Assembly: GCF_013373365.1 (NCBI RefSeq)
Contig: NZ_CP035925.1
Span: 1,674,001-1,738,000, forward strand
Direction: 5' to 3'
Length of the DNA stretch: 64,000 nucleotides
From: Lentibacillus sp. CBA3610
Lineage (GTDB): Bacteria; Bacillota; Bacilli; Bacillales; Amphibacillaceae
Positions 17,848 to 27,408 of the stretch are shown here, piece after piece. A program made the translations under genes and the position numbers. The notes beneath the pieces are model-generated. The model was not told the origin of the DNA and searched no databases. It saw nothing but the letters and a program-made list of their open reading frames with translations. Positions within the stretch are counted from its first letter, which is position 1, and each line of letters begins with the position of its first letter.

Positions 17848-18246
17848 TTAATTCCTGTTTTTTATCAGTGGCAGCTCTTTATCGGCATATGAATATAATT
17901 GCTGAATCATCTTATGAGAGTAACCAAAATCAAATGGAAGCACTGATTCAGTAGTGACTGAAAAATCAATCGCGGTCCTGTAAGGTCTGACCATAATGAC
18001 CGTTGCTACGATAAATGCTTTCTTACCTTTCACAACCGATGCACTTATCTCACCATGCTCTTTGGATCGTGAATTGATGCTATATTTGGGATTATTTTGC
18101 AATAGATTTTCCAACATGTTAAACCCTTTATCACGCGTTGTTTTATAATAGTGTGTCTGCAGTGAAGGATCTGTATGTAGATCATTTGTCTCAGCATGAT
18201 CACTGAAATACTTTGCAATTACTTGACGAAACGACATCTCCTGCAC
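17848..18246 (-). CDS. Conserved Bacillaceae cytosolic protein, function unknown
   Basis: About 130 residues, no signal peptide or membrane segment (MSFRQVIAKYFSDHAETND, SKEHGEISASVVKGKKAFIVATVIMVRP, ESVLPFDFGYSHKMIQQLYS). I do not recognise a named family. It sits 32 bases upstream of nrdR on the same strand and may belong to that operon. The start is uncertain: GTG at 18246 or ATG two codons in; the ribosome site GGTGCAGGAG touches the ATG. Confidence 0.75.
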   Translation of the reverse strand: MQEMSFRQVIAKYFSDHAETNDLHTDPSLQTHYYKTTRDKGFNMLENLLQNNPKYSINSRSKEHGEISASVVKGKKAFIVATVIMVRPYRTAIDFSVTTESVLPFDFGYSHKMIQQLYSYADKELPLIKNRN

Positions 18247-18412
18247 CCCATCCCAGAGAAAGTCAAATACAACTTACTGTCGAACTAACTTTATTATAAA
18301 CTATATGTCTACCTATTGTAACACGAATTTCATAGCTGAACTAATCTGAACTAAATATATCTTTTCGTAAACGTTATTGCTTTTTAATCTCATTTTTGAT
18401 ATAAACTGCGAC

Positions 18413-18834
18413 ACACTGAAAAATTTGAGCGTAATGACACCGCTCCGGAAATACGCTCCGCTTTCCGCGGGTGACCCGTGAGCCTCCTCGCTCGTTCCTC
18501 GCTGCGGGGTCTCACTTTGGCCACTTTTCCCGCAGGAGTCTCCGCGTATTTCCTACGCTGGTATTGATGTTCGTTCTGCATTTTGATTGTTGAAACTCAA
18601 AATAAAGTGTCTAGTGGGTTTTTTCTCACTAGGACAGAACAGAACACTGAGCTGCGGAAAAATGCGACACTCCTGCGGGAAAGGAACAGTCTGAAGACCC
18701 CGCAGTGAGCGGTTTTTGCGAGCGAGGAGGCTGAAGCGTTCCCCGCGGAAAGGGAGTATTTTTCCGCAGCGATGAATCAGCACTCAGTCCCGATAGAATG
18801 GGATGAAGACTTTTCGATAGTTATGTCGCAGTTT
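18413..18834. repeat. MITE-like repeat A, copy 2
   Basis: Bounded by ATAAACTGCGACA and its reverse complement TGTCGCAGTTTAT. Inside are two opposed GC-rich blocks (CTTTCCGCGGGTGACCCGTG and CTCCTGCGGGAAAGG with CCCGCGGAAAGG). Shares its ends and second half with 13173-13570. It occupies most of the 680-base gap between the unknown gene at 17848 and gapB; only AT-rich sequence is seen in the rest. Confidence 0.85.
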
Positions 18835-18875
18835 ATGGGTTTAGTGACAAAGCAGCAATCTTTGAGAAAATAGCA

Positions 18876-18916
18876 TAAAAAAAGATTGACGCATCTATAT
18901 AAGATGGTCAATCTTT
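18876..18916 (-). terminator. gapB terminator
   Basis: Stem AAAGATTGACCATC/GATGCGTCAATCTTT followed by a run of Ts on the minus strand, 12 bases after the gapB stop. Confidence 0.85.
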
Positions 18917-18928
18917 GGTGTTTTTCCG

Positions 18929-19960
18929 TTATGACGAAACCACATGTTTCTGATTAAGATAACTTCCGACGTGTCCGGCCAGGTCGACAACCCGTTTTGA
19001 ATAGCCCCATTCATTATCATACCAAGCCAAAATCTTAATCTTGTTATCTTCCATGACCATTGTTGACAGCCCGTCAATAATAGCAGAATAGTCAGTTGTC
19101 GTATAATCAATTGAAACAAGTGGTTCATCACTATATTGGATGATTCCGTTTAATTCATTTTCTGAAGCTTCACGAAAGATATTGTTAATCATTTCAGGTG
19201 TCACGTCTTCCTCTACGTCAATAACCAGATCAACAAGTGAAACATTCGGTGTCGGAACTCTTAATGCCGTGCCGTGCAGTTTTCCATTCAAATGCGGGAG
19301 CACATCCCCTAAAGCCTTAGCAGCACCGGTTGATGTTGGTATAATCGATTGTGTGCATCCGCGGGCACGTCGCAAATCTTTATGCGGATTATCAAGGTTC
19401 TTTTGATCATTTGTAAATGAATGCACCGTCGTCATCAAACCATTAACAATTGTATAATGATCATCGAGTACCTTTACCACTGGTGCCAGGCAATTCGTCG
19501 TACAGGAAGCATTGGAGATAACCTCATCTTCTTCAGGTGTATAGGATTGTTCGTTAACACCCATAACAATCGTTTTATCAACCTGTTTCCCTGGTGCTGT
19601 AATGACAACTTTTTTTGCACCTGCCTGAATATGCCGGCCTGCTTCTTCTTTCGTTTTGAATTTTCCCGTAGCTTCTATGACAACATCAATCTCATGTTCT
19701 TTCCATGGCAGTTTTTCCGGTTCACGGGAGCTGACAAGATTAATGAACTCCCCATCAACTTCCAAACCGCTTTGGAGTGCTTTCACTTCGCCATCAAAGA
19801 TGCCATGAATACTGTCATACTTAATCAAATGTGCCAGAGTTTCAGGAGGATAATTGGCATTTATTGATACGACTTCTAATTCATGATTTTTTACCGCCTG
19901 ACGAAAAACCATCCGCCCGATACGGCCAAATCCATTAATTGCAATCCGGGTTTTACTCAT
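18929..19960 (-). CDS. gapB: Glyceraldehyde-3-phosphate dehydrogenase, gluconeogenic type
   Basis: 343-residue GAPDH: INGFGRIGR nucleotide loop, active site NASCTTNCLAPV (Cys about 153), HSFTNDQKNLD, and WYDNEWGYS near the C-terminus. The GapB branch differs from glycolytic GapA in the coenzyme loop, here SINANYPPETLA rather than the usual ND.T motif, which fits NADP use in gluconeogenesis. Position between nrdR and coaE matches B. subtilis gapB. The promoter -10 overlaps a CcpN-like operator, which is how GapB is repressed on sugars in B. subtilis. Confidence 0.93.
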   Translation of the reverse strand: MSKTRIAINGFGRIGRMVFRQAVKNHELEVVSINANYPPETLAHLIKYDSIHGIFDGEVKALQSGLEVDGEFINLVSSREPEKLPWKEHEIDVVIEATGKFKTKEEAGRHIQAGAKKVVITAPGKQVDKTIVMGVNEQSYTPEEDEVISNASCTTNCLAPVVKVLDDHYTIVNGLMTTVHSFTNDQKNLDNPHKDLRRARGCTQSIIPTSTGAAKALGDVLPHLNGKLHGTALRVPTPNVSLVDLVIDVEEDVTPEMINNIFREASENELNGIIQYSDEPLVSIDYTTTDYSAIIDGLSTMVMEDNKIKILAWYDNEWGYSKRVVDLAGHVGSYLNQKHVVSS

Positions 19961-19976
19961 TTTCCATCCCCCAATT

Positions 19977-20019
19977 TGTGTTATACTTTTTTGGAATCTG
20001 TTGTTAATAGTATAACATA
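19977..20019. promoter_or_regulatory. Two CcpN-like operators at the gapB promoter
   Basis: TGTGTTATACT at 19977-19987 (plus) and TATGTTATACT at 20009-20019 (minus) both match the CcpN consensus TRTGHYATAYW without mismatch and face each other 21 bases apart. The minus box contains the gapB -10 TATACT (20009-20014). The ccpN gene itself is not in this window. Confidence 0.75.
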
Positions 20020-20189
20020 TTAAAATCGGAATGTGCTATTTTTTATTAAAAAATCGTTATTTAGTTATCGTTCATTTGAGCAAAAAATATAATTATAAAT
20101 ATTCTGCATCATTATGTTAGAATTAATTCAAGAAATTCACAGGTAATTGTGCTGGTTAGGGGCAGCATGTAACAAGGAGAGGTTATGTA

Positions 20190-20684
20190 TTGAAAGTATC
20201 AATCATTAAACCACAAACGAAACATACTGAGGCTATTGCCGCCATTTGCGCTGCTGGCTGGAAACAAACAGTGGAAGGCAAGCTCAGCGAAGAATTCCAA
20301 CTGAGGAATATTGAATTTTGGTATAACTTTGATCGCGTTCATCAGGACATTCAAAAAGGTGACTATACTCACGCTGCACTGCATAATTCTAAAGTTGCCG
20401 GCGTGATTGGCGGTGGTTTGACCAGGCCGGATACATCCGAGATATTTGTGTTTTATGTCGATGAAACGTATCGGTATCAGGGGATAGGCAGACGCCTTCT
20501 TGAAGCAATGACTGAGGAACAGATCAATCAAGGTGCGTCAGAGCAATGGGTTTCTGTACAGGAAGGGAATCAGCTGGGTATTCCTTTTTATGAAGCAAGA
20601 GGGTTTGTCTATCAGGAGAGAAGCGTTACGCTGACTGAAACCGGAGAGGAACAAATCTCTTTGCGCTATGCAAGGTCATTATAA
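20190..20684 (+). CDS. GNAT-family N-acetyltransferase
   Basis: 164-residue acetyltransferase fold. The acetyl-CoA loop is YRYQGIGRRLLEAMTEE (about 96-112), followed by the strand WVSVQEGNQLGIPFYEARGFVYQER typical of motif B. Start is TTG, set by AAGGAGAGG seven bases upstream; the ATG before it runs at once into a stop. It stands alone on the plus strand between gapB and coaE. Substrate not deducible. Confidence 0.88.
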   Translation: MKVSIIKPQTKHTEAIAAICAAGWKQTVEGKLSEEFQLRNIEFWYNFDRVHQDIQKGDYTHAALHNSKVAGVIGGGLTRPDTSEIFVFYVDETYRYQGIGRRLLEAMTEEQINQGASEQWVSVQEGNQLGIPFYEARGFVYQERSVTLTETGEEQISLRYARSL

Positions 20685-20708
20685 ACTCGAAAAAACCTCG
20701 TGAATAAA

Positions 20709-20748
20709 TTAAGAATAGCTCAGGAACAGTAGGCTGAGCTATTCTTAA
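20709..20748. terminator. 15-bp inverted repeat between converging GNAT gene and coaE
   Basis: Perfect arms TTAAGAATAGCTCAG / CTGAGCTATTCTTAA with a 10-base loop. T tails are poor, so terminator function for either side is plausible rather than certain. Confidence 0.55.
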
Positions 20749-20827
20749 TTATCAGCTGAATATTTTTTCAGCATCAACTATGAATTTTATTTGGATAGTT
20801 GATTGGATAGCCTCTTGATACTAACCA

Positions 20828-21427
20828 TCAAACTACATCCCATTCCTGTAGCAGTGACTCCAGCTGTTCGCAGGAATTATACTTTGATCCATTATTATCA
20901 ATAACGGCATCAGCAAGTTCCGCCTTTTCCTTGACCGGCATCTGTGCGTTAATCCGCTGGTAAGCTTCTTCCTCTGAATAACCATCACGCTCCATCAGGC
21001 GCTCGAGCTGCACATGTTCATCAACATAAACGACGACTGTCTTGTCCACAAAGTTCGTCAGCTTACTTTCAAATAACAACGGTATATCCAATACAACGCT
21101 TTTGATGCCGGATTCGACATGAGCATCTCTTTGTTCAAGCATTTTTTCCCTGACAGCGGGATGCACAATGCTGTTTAACGTCTTACGTTTTCCCTCATCT
21201 TCAAATACAATGGCACCCAATTTTGGTCGGTCGATTGATTTGTCTTTTCGAAGTATGGTTTCCCCAAATGATTCCACAATCTGCTTATATGCTTTTTCAC
21301 CCGGCATGACGACTTCTCTCGATAATTTATCCGCGTCAATCACCGGGATATTAAAATCATCAAACATTAACGAAACCGTACTTTTACCACTTGCGATACT
21401 TCCTGTCAGTCCGATAACACGTGTCAT
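20828..21427 (-). CDS. coaE: Dephospho-CoA kinase
   Basis: 199-residue P-loop kinase making the last step of CoA synthesis, phosphorylation of the 3'-hydroxyl of dephospho-CoA. P-loop GLTGSIASGKSTV (7-19), DADKLSREVVMPG, VVLDIPLLFESKL, and the lid region. Nine bases follow mutM, giving the usual polA-mutM-coaE operon. Confidence 0.97.
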   Translation of the reverse strand: MTRVIGLTGSIASGKSTVSLMFDDFNIPVIDADKLSREVVMPGEKAYKQIVESFGETILRKDKSIDRPKLGAIVFEDEGKRKTLNSIVHPAVREKMLEQRDAHVESGIKSVVLDIPLLFESKLTNFVDKTVVVYVDEHVQLERLMERDGYSEEEAYQRINAQMPVKEKAELADAVIDNNGSKYNSCEQLESLLQEWDVV

Positions 21428-21436
21428 TTACAGCCC

Positions 21437-22267
21437 TCATTTCATTTTTTGGCACGAAACACAAACATGGGTTCCACGTCCGCCGACTTTCATTTTGACA
21501 ATCGTTTTACCGCACGTTTTACATGGTTCGTTTTCCTGACCATAGACAAACAGCTCCTGTTGAAACATGCCCATATCACCCTGTGAGTTAACATACGATC
21601 GGATCGTGGTTCCTCCTTGATCAACCGCTTCTTTTAAGGTGGAAATCGCCGCTTCCCAAATGGCTGTTGCTTCTTTTTTCTTTAATTTATTCGCTTTTCT
21701 TAATGGATGGATTTTTGCTTTAAATAATGTTTCATCAACGTAAATATTCCCAAGCCCGGCCACAACCGACTGATCCAACAGCACTGATTTGATTAGGCGG
21801 TCGGTTTTTTTCAGTTTCCGGTAAAGATAATCCACCGTAAATGCTTCATCAAAAGGATCCGGGGCCAATTGATTTAATGGTTTATGGTTACATTCGTCTC
21901 CTTTTTTAAATAAATGCATTGTCCCAAACTTGCGCACGTCATTATAGCGGAGCTCTTCACCATTGTTGAATTTAAAAATGACGTGCGTGTGTTTTTTTAC
22001 CGGCTCCGCTGACAAATGGACATTATACTTGCCTTCCATCCGCAAATGGGATACCAGTACGGCATCATCCAGTTCAAATAACAGGAATTTTCCTTTTCGG
22101 TGTATAGCTTGTATCGTCTGTTCTGTTAAAAGTTGTTTAAACTGCTCAATATCATCCGGCCGTTTGATGATCTTTGGCCAGAATACAGACACGTCCGTAA
22201 TGGTTTTATCGATTACAAATCGTTTTAGTGTGTTTTTTATCGTTTCCACTTCTGGTAATTCCGGCAT
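21437..22267 (-). CDS. mutM: Formamidopyrimidine-DNA glycosylase
   Basis: 276-residue Fpg/MutM repairing 8-oxoguanine. Pro2-Glu3 of the catalytic N-terminus (MPELPEVE), Lys in RKGKFLLFELD, helix-two-turn-helix GLGNIYVDETLFKAKIHP, and a C-terminal zinc finger CKTCGKTIVKMKVGGRGTHVC. Twelve bases after polA in one operon. Confidence 0.97.
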   Translation of the reverse strand: MPELPEVETIKNTLKRFVIDKTITDVSVFWPKIIKRPDDIEQFKQLLTEQTIQAIHRKGKFLLFELDDAVLVSHLRMEGKYNVHLSAEPVKKHTHVIFKFNNGEELRYNDVRKFGTMHLFKKGDECNHKPLNQLAPDPFDEAFTVDYLYRKLKKTDRLIKSVLLDQSVVAGLGNIYVDETLFKAKIHPLRKANKLKKKEATAIWEAAISTLKEAVDQGGTTIRSYVNSQGDMGMFQQELFVYGQENEPCKTCGKTIVKMKVGGRGTHVCVSCQKMK

Positions 22268-22279
22268 GCCATCTTCCCC

Positions 22280-24919
22280 TTATTTCGCATCAAACCAGCT
22301 CTCGCCGTATTCATAATCAACTTTCAACGGCACATTCAGATCCACAGTGTTTTCCATGATAGCTGGTACGATTTCTTTTAGTTGTTCAATCTCTTGTTTT
22401 GGTGCTTCGAGAATCAATTCGTCATGTACCTGAAGCAGCATCCGTGCCTCAAGTTTTTCGTCTTTTAATTTTTCATTCAGATCGATCATAGCTTTTTTGA
22501 TAATATCGGCAGCGCTTCCCTGAATTGGTGTATTCATGGCGGTCCGTTCAGCAAATGAGCGCCGATTGAAGTTTCTGCTCGTAATTTCCGGTAAATAGCG
22601 TCTGCGTTTCATGATGGTGGTCACATAGCCTTGGTGTTTGGCCTCCTGGACGATGTCATCCATATAACCTTTGACATCAGGATAGCTTTCAAAATAACGC
22701 TCAATAAACTGCTTGGCTTCCTTCCGTGTGATACCAAGACTCTGTGAAAGCCCGAAATCACTTATGCCATAAACAATCCCGAAGTTTACGGCTTTTGCCT
22801 GGCGGCGCATATGAGCCGTTACATCTTCCCTGTCAACATGGAAAACATCCATCGCTGTTTGGGTATGAATATCCAGATCATTTGTAAATGCTTCAACAAG
22901 TTTGTCATCATTTGCAATGTGTGCCAGTACGCGCAATTCGATTTGCGAATAGTCGGCAGCAAACATAATCCAGTCCTGTTCGGATGGAACGAAAGCACGG
23001 CGAATTTTGCGCCCTTCCTCCAGGCGGATCGGGATATTTTGCAAATTCGGTTCAATTGAGCTCAAACGTCCAGTCTGGGTCAGTGCCTGATTAAATCGGG
23101 TATGGATTTTATGCGAATCTTTGTCCACAACACGCAGCAGTCCGGCAAGATAAGTTGATTGCAGTTTACCTAATTGCCGGTAAAGCAGAAGTTTTGGAAT
23201 AATTTCATGTTCATTTTGCAATTGTTCCAAAACGTCTGCCGCAGTTGAGTACCCCGTTTTCGTTTTTTTGATAACCGGGAGACCCAATTTTTCAAACAAA
23301 ACCGGTCCAAGCTGTTTCGGGGAATTTAAATTAAATTCCTCACCGGCCAGTTCATGAATTTCTTTTTCCAATTCACTTAAGCGCTGTTTCAGATCCTCGT
23401 CCATTTCATGGAGACGGTCTGTGTCAACGCGTACACCGGCATGCTCCATTTCCCCAAGAATAAGTGCAAGCGGCATTTCCAGTTCTTTCAATAATTCAAG
23501 CTGTTCATTCGTTTTCAGCTGCTGTTCCATTTTATCTTTTAATTGAAATAACAGGCTTGTTTTCCTCGCAACATGTTCACTTAACGCATCCTGTTCAGGC
23601 AGTTTCATTTTCGCACCTTTTCCATAGACTTCCTCATCGTATAATACGTCTGTCTCGCCCATTCGGTGTGCAATTGCCGGAATATCATGATTATTTTCGG
23701 CCGGATTAAGTAAATAGGATGTCAGCAGCATATCAAAAGTAATGCCTTTAACATGGATACCTTGATTCAATAAAGCCACAAGCGTTTTCTTGGCATCAAA
23801 AACAATTTTCGATTGACTGCTGTCCGCCGCCCATGCTTTAAACGCATCGGAATTAATGGCTGTTTCGGTTGGAATAAAATAGGCATTGGAGGCATTCACC
23901 ACACCGACGCCCTCAATATTGCCATAGTGATAATTCTCCTCGAGCATTTCCAGCACCAGTGCCGCCTCATCACCCAGCATACTTTCTGTAACCTCATAAG
24001 CAATTGTATAATCAATAGGACTTAGTTCAGCACTTCCCTCACTATCATCTTCTGCTTCACCATCAATCCTGCCGAGCAATGACTGGAAACCCAGATCTTT
24101 GAAAATCGCACTGACATCTGCTTGCGGATAACCCGAATATGTCATGTCAGCCAGCGTTACATCAATAGGTGAATCACGGTCAATAATGACAAGCTTCTTA
24201 CTCATGAACGCATCATCTTTATGATTTTCCAGCTTTTCCTTTAATTTCTTGCCGGAGACATCATGAAGGTGGTCGTACACATTATCTACTGTTTCAAATT
24301 GTTTCAGCAGTTTGGTGGCTGTTTTCTCACCGACACCCGGCACACCCGGAATATTGTCCGAACTATCCCCCATCAATGCCTTCAGATCAATAATTTGTTC
24401 AGGGGAAATGGCCATCTTTTCCTGCATAAATGATGGTGTGTATGGTTCGATGTCACTGATTCCTTTCCTGGTCAAATTCACGGTAACGTTGTCCGATACA
24501 AGCTGAAGCAAGTCTTTATCACCGGAGATGACCGTAACATTCCAGTCATTTTCCTGTGCTTGCCTGGAAAGCGTCCCAATGATGTCATCCGCTTCATATA
24601 AATCAAGCTGGTAGTGCGAGATTTGGAATGCATCAAGGACTTCTTTCAAAAGCGGAATCTGTTCTGACAGTTCCGGCGGTGTCTTTTGCCGCCCGCCTTT
24701 ATATTCCTGATATGTCTCATGACGGAATGTTGTTTTTCCGGCATCGAATGCAACCAGCATATGGGTCGGTTTTTCGTCCTCAAGAATTTTTAACAGCATA
24801 TTTGTAAAACCGTAAACCGCATTCGTATAAACACCTTTATCATTGTTCAAAAGCGGCAATGCAAAAAACGCTCGGTAAATCACACTGTTGCCGTCAACCA
24901 ATACAAGCTTATTGCTCAT
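22280..24919 (-). CDS. polA: DNA polymerase I
   Basis: 879 residues. N-terminal 5' nuclease (VDGNSVIYRAFFALP, DDIIGTLSRQA, VISGDKDLLQLV), a middle 3'-5' exonuclease-like domain whose acidic residues are largely lost as in Bacillus, and the polymerase domain with motif A AADYSQIELRVLAHI, motif B RRQAKAVNFGIVYG and motif C LLQVHDELILE. Gap filling in repair and Okazaki processing. First gene of polA-mutM-coaE. Confidence 0.98.
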   Translation of the reverse strand: MSNKLVLVDGNSVIYRAFFALPLLNNDKGVYTNAVYGFTNMLLKILEDEKPTHMLVAFDAGKTTFRHETYQEYKGGRQKTPPELSEQIPLLKEVLDAFQISHYQLDLYEADDIIGTLSRQAQENDWNVTVISGDKDLLQLVSDNVTVNLTRKGISDIEPYTPSFMQEKMAISPEQIIDLKALMGDSSDNIPGVPGVGEKTATKLLKQFETVDNVYDHLHDVSGKKLKEKLENHKDDAFMSKKLVIIDRDSPIDVTLADMTYSGYPQADVSAIFKDLGFQSLLGRIDGEAEDDSEGSAELSPIDYTIAYEVTESMLGDEAALVLEMLEENYHYGNIEGVGVVNASNAYFIPTETAINSDAFKAWAADSSQSKIVFDAKKTLVALLNQGIHVKGITFDMLLTSYLLNPAENNHDIPAIAHRMGETDVLYDEEVYGKGAKMKLPEQDALSEHVARKTSLLFQLKDKMEQQLKTNEQLELLKELEMPLALILGEMEHAGVRVDTDRLHEMDEDLKQRLSELEKEIHELAGEEFNLNSPKQLGPVLFEKLGLPVIKKTKTGYSTAADVLEQLQNEHEIIPKLLLYRQLGKLQSTYLAGLLRVVDKDSHKIHTRFNQALTQTGRLSSIEPNLQNIPIRLEEGRKIRRAFVPSEQDWIMFAADYSQIELRVLAHIANDDKLVEAFTNDLDIHTQTAMDVFHVDREDVTAHMRRQAKAVNFGIVYGISDFGLSQSLGITRKEAKQFIERYFESYPDVKGYMDDIVQEAKHQGYVTTIMKRRRYLPEITSRNFNRRSFAERTAMNTPIQGSAADIIKKAMIDLNEKLKDEKLEARMLLQVHDELILEAPKQEIEQLKEIVPAIMENTVDLNVPLKVDYEYGESWFDAK

Positions 24920-25066
24920 TTGAATGTTCCTCCGATCATACCTTTATCATCATGGCTGTTTTCATATAGTGTGTTGCTGATAGTAATATATATCTTAATT
25001 CTGCTTCAAAGACAACAATCTTTTAAGAAACAGCCATCACCACTACCCCTATTTTACCACAGTATA

Positions 25067-25095
25067 ACAAAAAGCACCCTCTATTAAGAGGATGC
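25067..25095 (-). terminator. phoPR terminator
   Basis: GCATCCTCTTAATAGAGGGTGC stem in two arms of nine (25074-25095) followed by TTTTTG on the minus strand; it overlaps the last codons of phoR. Confidence 0.8.
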
Positions 25096-26466
25096 CGGAT
25101 TATTTTTCGGTAAATGGACATGAAAGGCCGATCCTTTATCAGGCTCACTATCGACCGATATTTTTCCTTCGTGCACTTCAGCAATATGTTTGACGATTGC
25201 CAGCCCAAGCCCTGTTCCACCAGTATTCCGGCTCCTTGCCTTATCCACCCGGTAAAACCGCTCAAATATCCGCGGAATAGCTTCCTCTGAGATACCAATG
25301 CCATTATCCGAAACCTGAATATGGATATAGTCACCTTCATCCATTATTCTCAGATGTACAGCGCCGTTTTCCGGTGTATAACTGATCGCATTTGACAATA
25401 AATTAATGATGATTTGCTTAACCTGCTGAGCATCGGCCTCCAGGGTGATTTCATTCTGGACATCAACCTTCAAGTCAATAGTTTTCTTTTCCGCGCGCTG
25501 GCTGATTATCGGAATGACCTCTTCAACTAAACGATCAATATCTACCGTTGTTCTGACAAGTTCGAAATTATCCTTTTCCAGTCGGGATAATTTTAATAAA
25601 TCCTCAATCAGTTCCTGAAGACGTGTGCTTTCATCATGGATAATCGTCAGGAAATGCTGTAATGTGTCCTCATCTTTCATGGCGCCGTTCAATAATGTCT
25701 CTGCAAACCCGCTGATTGAGGTGATTGGTGTTTTCAGTTCATGCGAAACATTTGCCACAAAGTCTTTCCGCATTAATTCCAGCTTTTTCAAATGTGTAAT
25801 ATCATACAATAAAAGAACGGCACCTTTCAGCATATTACGATCATTAAATATAGGTGCACCAATGATTTCAATATATTTCTTGTCAACCCCAATAAACTGT
25901 GTTAATGAATGAATGATATTTCTTTCATACAAAAACGTTTGCTGGACGGTTTCGTGGATCGTTTCGTTTGCCAAAACATCATAGTATAAATACCCATGAT
26001 AATCAGCGGCACTCCCGCCAAACATGGATAAAAACTTCCTGTTGACTAAGTGAATGTAGCCTTTCTCATCGATCAGCACCAAACCGCTTTGTGTATTGTC
26101 AATTACTGTTGTCAGCTGTTCTTCCCGCACCTGTTCTTTTATTTTGAATTCACTCAGGTTTCTTGCCAGAACATTTAGTTTGTTGTTAAGGTTACCAATA
26201 CTTCCACCTGCTGAGTGGTGGATTCTTGCCCGATAATTTCCTTTAACGAATTCATCGACAATCTGGGACGCCTTTTCAATCGGTTTCATATAATTATCAT
26301 AAATATGCAGCATGATAACAATAAGAATAATATATGCCACAACTAAAATCGATAAAAGAATAATATATTGTGTCGTCAATTGGCTTAAGGCAATTCCCGA
26401 TACAGCAACCAGAAGCAGGATCCCAATATGATAGGCTATCAGTGGTTTTCTAAATAAAGGTTTCAT
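25084..26466 (-). CDS. phoR: Phosphate sensor histidine kinase PhoR, short form
   Basis: 460-residue kinase. Two membrane segments (about 9-28 and 33-54) are joined by only a few residues (LSQLTTQY), so the large extracytoplasmic domain of B. subtilis PhoR is absent. Then HAMP (about 55-105), PAS (about 115-215), the phosphorylated histidine in DFVANVSHELKTPITSI, and the ATPase boxes (NLLSNAISYTPENG, VSDNGIGISEEAIPRIFERFYR, GTGLGLAIVKHI). Overlaps phoP by four bases. It should phosphorylate PhoP under phosphate limitation, with signal input from the cytoplasm or membrane. Confidence 0.93.
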   Translation of the reverse strand: MKPLFRKPLIAYHIGILLLVAVSGIALSQLTTQYIILLSILVVAYIILIVIMLHIYDNYMKPIEKASQIVDEFVKGNYRARIHHSAGGSIGNLNNKLNVLARNLSEFKIKEQVREEQLTTVIDNTQSGLVLIDEKGYIHLVNRKFLSMFGGSAADYHGYLYYDVLANETIHETVQQTFLYERNIIHSLTQFIGVDKKYIEIIGAPIFNDRNMLKGAVLLLYDITHLKKLELMRKDFVANVSHELKTPITSISGFAETLLNGAMKDEDTLQHFLTIIHDESTRLQELIEDLLKLSRLEKDNFELVRTTVDIDRLVEEVIPIISQRAEKKTIDLKVDVQNEITLEADAQQVKQIIINLLSNAISYTPENGAVHLRIMDEGDYIHIQVSDNGIGISEEAIPRIFERFYRVDKARSRNTGGTGLGLAIVKHIAEVHEGKISVDSEPDKGSAFHVHLPKNNPASS

Positions 26467-27158
26467 AGTTTAGGATGCTCCATTTTATATCCAAGCCCTC
26501 TTATTGTTTTAATGTATGTTGGTTTTTTCGTATCCGGTTCAATCTTTTCACGTAAATGACTGACATGGACGTCAACGATCCGAGTGTCGCCTACAAAGTC
26601 ATAATTCCATACCGCACTTAATAGTTGATCACGTGAAAGGACGTTGCCTTTATGGGAAGCAAAATAATATAAAAGTTCAAATTCCTTTCGCGTAAACGTC
26701 AGCGGCTCTCCTTTTATTTCCGCTTCATAACGATCAGGATAAATGGTTAAATCACCAATTTGTATTGACATGCTATTTAATTCCCCGGCCTTGTTCACTC
26801 GGCGCAGAATGGCTTTGATACGGGCAATGACTTCATTGGGACTGAATGGTTTCGTCAAATAATCATCCGCCCCGATTTCCAACCCCAATACCTTATCAAG
26901 TTCTTCATCCTTTGCCGTCAGCATCAGAATTGGCGTATCAATTTTATTAGACCTCAGATGCTTGCACACTTCCATACCGTCCATTTCCGGCAGCATCAGA
27001 TCAAGGATAATCAGATCATAATGTGAAGTTTCAGCTTTTTGAATAGCTTCTTTCCCGTCATATGCCACATCCGTTTCGTACCCAGCCTGCTCCACATTGA
27101 ATTTTAGCAACGTAACAATTGACGCTTCATCATCAACAATCAAAATTCGTTTCCCCAT
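26463..27158 (-). CDS. phoP: Phosphate response regulator PhoP
   Basis: OmpR-family regulator, about 231 residues: receiver domain with IVDDEASI, phosphoacceptor Asp in DLIILDLMLPEMDG, Lys in DDYLTKPFSPNE; winged-helix domain with RIVDVHVSHLREKIE and RGLGYKME. It controls phosphate-starvation genes. The ATG at 27158, behind GAGGA, is preferred to an upstream TTG. The upstream region has TTCACA and TTCATT 11 bases apart, a weak hint of a PhoP box pair and autoregulation. Confidence 0.94.
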   Translation of the reverse strand: MGKRILIVDDEASIVTLLKFNVEQAGYETDVAYDGKEAIQKAETSHYDLIILDLMLPEMDGMEVCKHLRSNKIDTPILMLTAKDEELDKVLGLEIGADDYLTKPFSPNEVIARIKAILRRVNKAGELNSMSIQIGDLTIYPDRYEAEIKGEPLTFTRKEFELLYYFASHKGNVLSRDQLLSAVWNYDFVGDTRIVDVHVSHLREKIEPDTKKPTYIKTIRGLGYKMEHPKL

Positions 27159-27408
27159 TGACAATCCTCATTTCTATGACAATCTGGCTATCTTTATCTT
27201 ACAATGAAATGAAGGCAATGTGAACAGATCCGGGTGTAAAGAAAAATTTACAAATGATGAATACAGCTTTGGTCAACCTCCAGCAGTGTTCGCATAAAGC
27301 TCAAATCATCGCCAAACCTGCTCATGGGGTTAGCTTAAATATCCTATTTTCGGCTCAAGTTATCACAAATCCTTTACGGAATCTTAAAAATTAACTTCCA
27401 TATAGCAT

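Noticed and set aside
27165..27260. PhoP boxes upstream of phoP
   Set aside because: Only two half-sites at 11-base spacing are seen and both are imperfect; too weak to list as a feature.
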